From Scleromitrula shiraiana (lineage: Eukaryota > Ascomycota > Leotiomycetes > Helotiales > Sclerotiniaceae), in NCBI GenBank assembly GCA_028455995.1, contig JABELC010000010.1, forward strand, positions 1,266,001 through 1,330,000: a DNA stretch of 64,000 nt, in the 5' to 3' direction. Both the position numbers and the translations under genes were made by a program. Shown here piece after piece: positions 61,056 to 64,000 of the stretch (position 1 is its first letter; each line of letters opens with the position of its first letter). The notes below the pieces were generated by a model. The model saw only the letters and a list, made by a program, of their open reading frames with translations, was not told the DNA's origin and searched no databases.

Positions 61056-63177
61056 AAATTGGTCTTTTTTATTTTCCGAGGGTGTTTTTCTTTTCAATTC
61101 TACTTCTTTTCACTTTCGTTTGAATTTTCATGGGCAATTTACGAGCGGGGATATCCTTTTGCGATGAATTTGTTTTTCGGGGGGAGTTTTATTCTTTTTC
61201 TTTCTTGGTCAAATTATTTGGATCAACATACATATAAGGGTTTGGTTCTTATCATGACGTATCATCACTTTGCATGAATATTGTGATGAACATTTTTCAG
61301 GGACTACTTCTTTTCTTCTTCTTACTAGGAGGGAAGGGTTTTGGGGATGAGCAGGTTGCTTTTTGTGGAGGTATGAGAGATGAGAATACCAGATATTCAT
61401 TCAAACTTTACTACAACATCGATATTCTCCCCACCATGTGAAAACAAACCCTATTTCAAGCTAGTTAATCCCTCTCCAGAAATCCTCGAAGTTTTACGTA
61501 CACTGTACTATCAATCTGCATCACCAAACTCAGCATGAGGAGGGAAAGAAAAAGTTGGGTGTTCAAGAAGTTAATTGATTGGATTGATACATAGGCGATA
61601 CAGTACCATAGTTTCAAGATCAATCAGCAAGATGACTGATTCCGACCAGTCGCTTGACTTACCACAAAACGTCCACGAATGGAAATGGAATGGGATATGC
61701 AGGTTTGACATCGCATTGCAGTCAGTATACATACAGTGGACAAAGCATCACGAGAGAAGGTCTCAATCCAATGACTTCGCGAGCCGAATGTTATGGTTGC
61801 TCGGGTTCGATGTTTGGTGGTGGGCTTGGGGGCGCTTTGCAGATGGGATGGAGGGGGGACCTCATTACACTGCATATGGATTGGTTGGATGGATGGAATT
61901 TTTAATCTTTGGGGAGGGGGTTCAAACTCGACGTTTCTTGGGCTTACTCAGATTTGTACGTAGACTTTACATACATACATACATATTTACGAAGTTTATT
62001 GTATGTATGTATGTATGTATGTAAGAGAGAAGAGAGAGGTATTTTAGATCATATGTATTGAAGTAGTGCATCAATATCTCATATTATACATATCATATAA
62101 ACTTGATAATCCGCCCTACATGATATGATATATGTATAATCAGACAGCCTTATGGAATTTGGTTCGCTCTTGGATATCAATTTATCAATCAATCATATTG
62201 TATTGTAGATTAGGCAGCTATGATTTTTGCATTTTATCTGATCTGTAGGAGCTGAGTGATGCGTATGTATGTATGTATGTATGTATGTATGTATGTATGT
62301 ATGTATGTACTTACTTACTGTATCCCGGACCTCTATTTCGTTCCGATAGAGTGACCTAAGCCAAGTGACGAGATTGATGCACCGTGATCAGTATGCTTGC
62401 TTGACTGTGATGATCCGAATAGAATGAATTATAGTATACCGCGTTATATGATCATCCAACGCAGCCTCACTTTCACGATATCTACCTACCTAAGAACCAT
62501 GAGAACGAACTAGCACACGGGACGAATAATCCGTCCATCCATCTAAGCACTCAACATTCAGTAAGCAAGGCCCATCCACCCTTAACCCAACCCCAAAACA
62601 AACCCCAAACAGAAGTCGGAGCAGCTCCGCAAGCTTCCAGAACGATACCGGTAACGGTGTGCGGGTCCAGCACTCGGACATCCGTCTCATCATCATAATA
62701 GTAAGAATGCGTAGATCGACGCCCAGACCCAGCAACCAATCCCCCGGGTTCAAAAGTCGGTGTGCACTCCGCTTTTTGCTTCTTTGGTTACCGTTCGTTC
62801 GTCGTATTTATCGTGCAATGGAAGCTAAGATAAGATTATTTCCTATTGCCGGTGTTCTGATTGATAAGATTAGAGGGGGTGAGGATGGTAAATGTGTGAG
62901 ATGTAGGTAGATAGATGAATGGATGCGCGTATACGATGATTTGATTACGTGGGGAGGAGTTAGAGATTAGACGAATATCTATGATGTTGAGAGCTGCATT
63001 TATTTGCTGCGTGCGTATAGAATATTTGGTACTGTAATCAATGATATGAAGTGATTCACATGATGTTTTGCAGGAATATATGCATGCTCGTATATGATGT
63101 ATGTAAATCCACGGCACAGATACTATCACAATTGTCCAGTCACCACCTCATTCGTTTGACAAACTGTTCATCCCAAT
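61056..63177. other. Intergenic between convergent dioxygenase and aldo-keto reductase genes
   Basis: 2.1 kb with a (GTAT)n microsatellite at 62263-62308 and smaller copies near 61970-62022. Two short frames of unusual, non-repetitive composition (61632-61905 plus strand; 62551-62760 minus strand) are discussed as findings, but I cannot support either as a gene. Confidence 0.4.
62263..62308. repeat. (GTAT)n microsatellite
   Basis: About eleven uninterrupted GTAT units. Shorter runs of the same unit occur at 61970-62022. Confidence 0.85.
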
Positions 63178-64000
63178 TTACTCATCATCACCGAAGACAT
63201 CCAATCCGAACGTATCTTTCATATTCACGAATCTGGTTTCTCTGCCCTCTACCACCTTGCTCACTGTTTCCATTTCTTCATTACTTAGATCCACTAATAT
63301 CCCATTGGTTCTAATCCTCTCCCGATCCGCACTCTTAGGTAGAACCACATATCCTCTCTTTACACCCCAGGAAATACAAAGTTGAGCTAGAGAAACAGCT
63401 TTCTTTTCGGCGATAGAGAGGAGCGCGGGACTCTCCATCAGGCGTTCTCCGGTGGTGGGAACTTGGTTTTGAGATCCAAGGGGTGAGTATGCTACGGGTA
63501 GGATGTTGTGAGTGGTGCAATAGTTGATGAGTTTGGTGTTTGGGAAGAAGGGATGAATTTCTACTTGGTTGACTGCGGGTGGGATCTCGGCATATGAGAG
63601 GAGGGTTTCCAAGTGGGAAATTGTGAAATTGGATACTCCAATGGATCTTGTCTTGCCAGCCTTGTAGAGTTCTTCCATTTTACGCCAGACAGGCGTAAGG
63701 TCAGAGGTTACAGATTTGTTAATGATGTACTATTCCAATAGGTCAATATCTGATTGCTGTAACGCATCTCAATGTGTATGAACCATACCTTCCCATCGTC
63801 ACCACGTTTAACCTCATAATTATCTGTTCTCTCAGCCGCCAATGGCCAATGGATCAAAAATGAATCAACATAATCAACTCCTAAGTTCTCCAAACTGTTG
63901 TTTAAACTCCACTCAATATCTTCAGGAGTACCACATAGATGAGGCCACACTTTCGTAGTGATAAAAATATCAGATCGTTTTACACTGGGATTGCTAGAGA
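63178..64000 (-). CDS. Aldo-keto reductase (partial, N-terminus beyond right edge)
   Basis: Two exons are present (63789-64000 and 63178-63729; intron 59 bp); the 5' part lies outside the window. From the edge the protein reads SSNPSVKRSDIFITTKVWPH. It continues with the loop and strand SLENLGVDYVDSFLIHWPLA (catalytic-region His in IHWP), EELYKAGKTRSIGVSNFTIS, NQVEIHPFFPNTKLINYCTT, VAYSPLGSQN and the NADP-binding VLPKSADRERIRTN, ending FGLDVFGDDE. These are diagnostic of AKR TIM-barrel enzymes that reduce aldehydes or ketones with NADPH. The catalytic Asp-Tyr-Lys region would be in the missing part. The wording resembles fungal glyceraldehyde/glycerol-type reductases, but substrate cannot be set. 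Confidence 0.92.

Overview
The window is nuclear DNA of a filamentous ascomycete. Most genes carry short introns (about 47-165 bp) with GT..AG ends. The encoded proteins are typical of Pezizomycotina: a Sec3 exocyst subunit with a PIP2-binding domain, an SRP40/Nopp140 protein, an ADGF-type deaminase, nitronate monooxygenase, a HECT ligase of the Hul5 type and a TauD-like dioxygenase. Moderate-GC gene blocks alternate with very AT-rich, repeat-induced-mutation-like blocks bounded by terminal inverted repeats. My impression from protein wording is Leotiomycetes (Botrytis/Sclerotinia/Monilinia-like), but this is inference, not a database result.

Layout. 1-4.5 kb (all minus): a partial single-pass membrane protein with a Ser/Thr-rich ectodomain, an MFS transporter pseudogene, and an intact three-exon SAM methyltransferase. 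4.6-7.1 kb: two adjacent AT-rich degraded elements with terminal inverted repeats, the second containing a huge palindrome. 7.2-14 kb: divergent pair SEC3 (minus) and SRP40 (plus). 15-17.1 kb: ADGF/adenosine-deaminase-like gene. 18.1-19.4 kb: carboxylesterase pseudogene. 20.7-25.4 kb: a four-helix membrane protein, a BTB-like gene of doubtful integrity, and nitronate monooxygenase (minus). 25.6-26.6 kb: a third degraded AT-rich element. 26.6-29.4 kb: nearly gene-free. 29.4-31.9 kb: a small dsRNA-binding-domain protein whose three exons are too short to show as one long ORF, then mitochondrial ribosomal protein uS7m. 33.5-34.8 kb: a secreted-start multi-pass membrane protein. 38.4-40.8 kb: a universal-stress-domain protein. 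42.8-45.2 kb: PAB1 (minus), with long poly(A) tracts upstream. 47.3-51.0 kb: HUL5-like HECT ligase. 51.0-59.7 kb: an 8.7-kb stretch with no convincing gene, rich in minisatellites in its first 2.5 kb. 59.7-61.1 kb: TauD/TfdA dioxygenase. 63.2-64 kb: an aldo-keto reductase running off the right edge.

The genes are not an obvious pathway. Most are independent housekeeping genes (exocytosis, ribosome biogenesis, mRNA poly(A) binding, mitochondrial translation, proteasome-linked ubiquitylation) mixed with accessory metabolic genes and decaying genes. I reconstructed splice sites by hand. For the models where I list exons, reading phase was checked across junctions, and for complete models the exon lengths sum to a multiple of three. 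I saw no tRNA, rRNA or CRISPR array, and no convincing wholly new biological system. The strongest leads are the palindromic element, the poly(A) tracts upstream of PAB1, the Asp-to-Asn change in the deaminase active site, and repeated short linear motifs in two otherwise disordered proteins.
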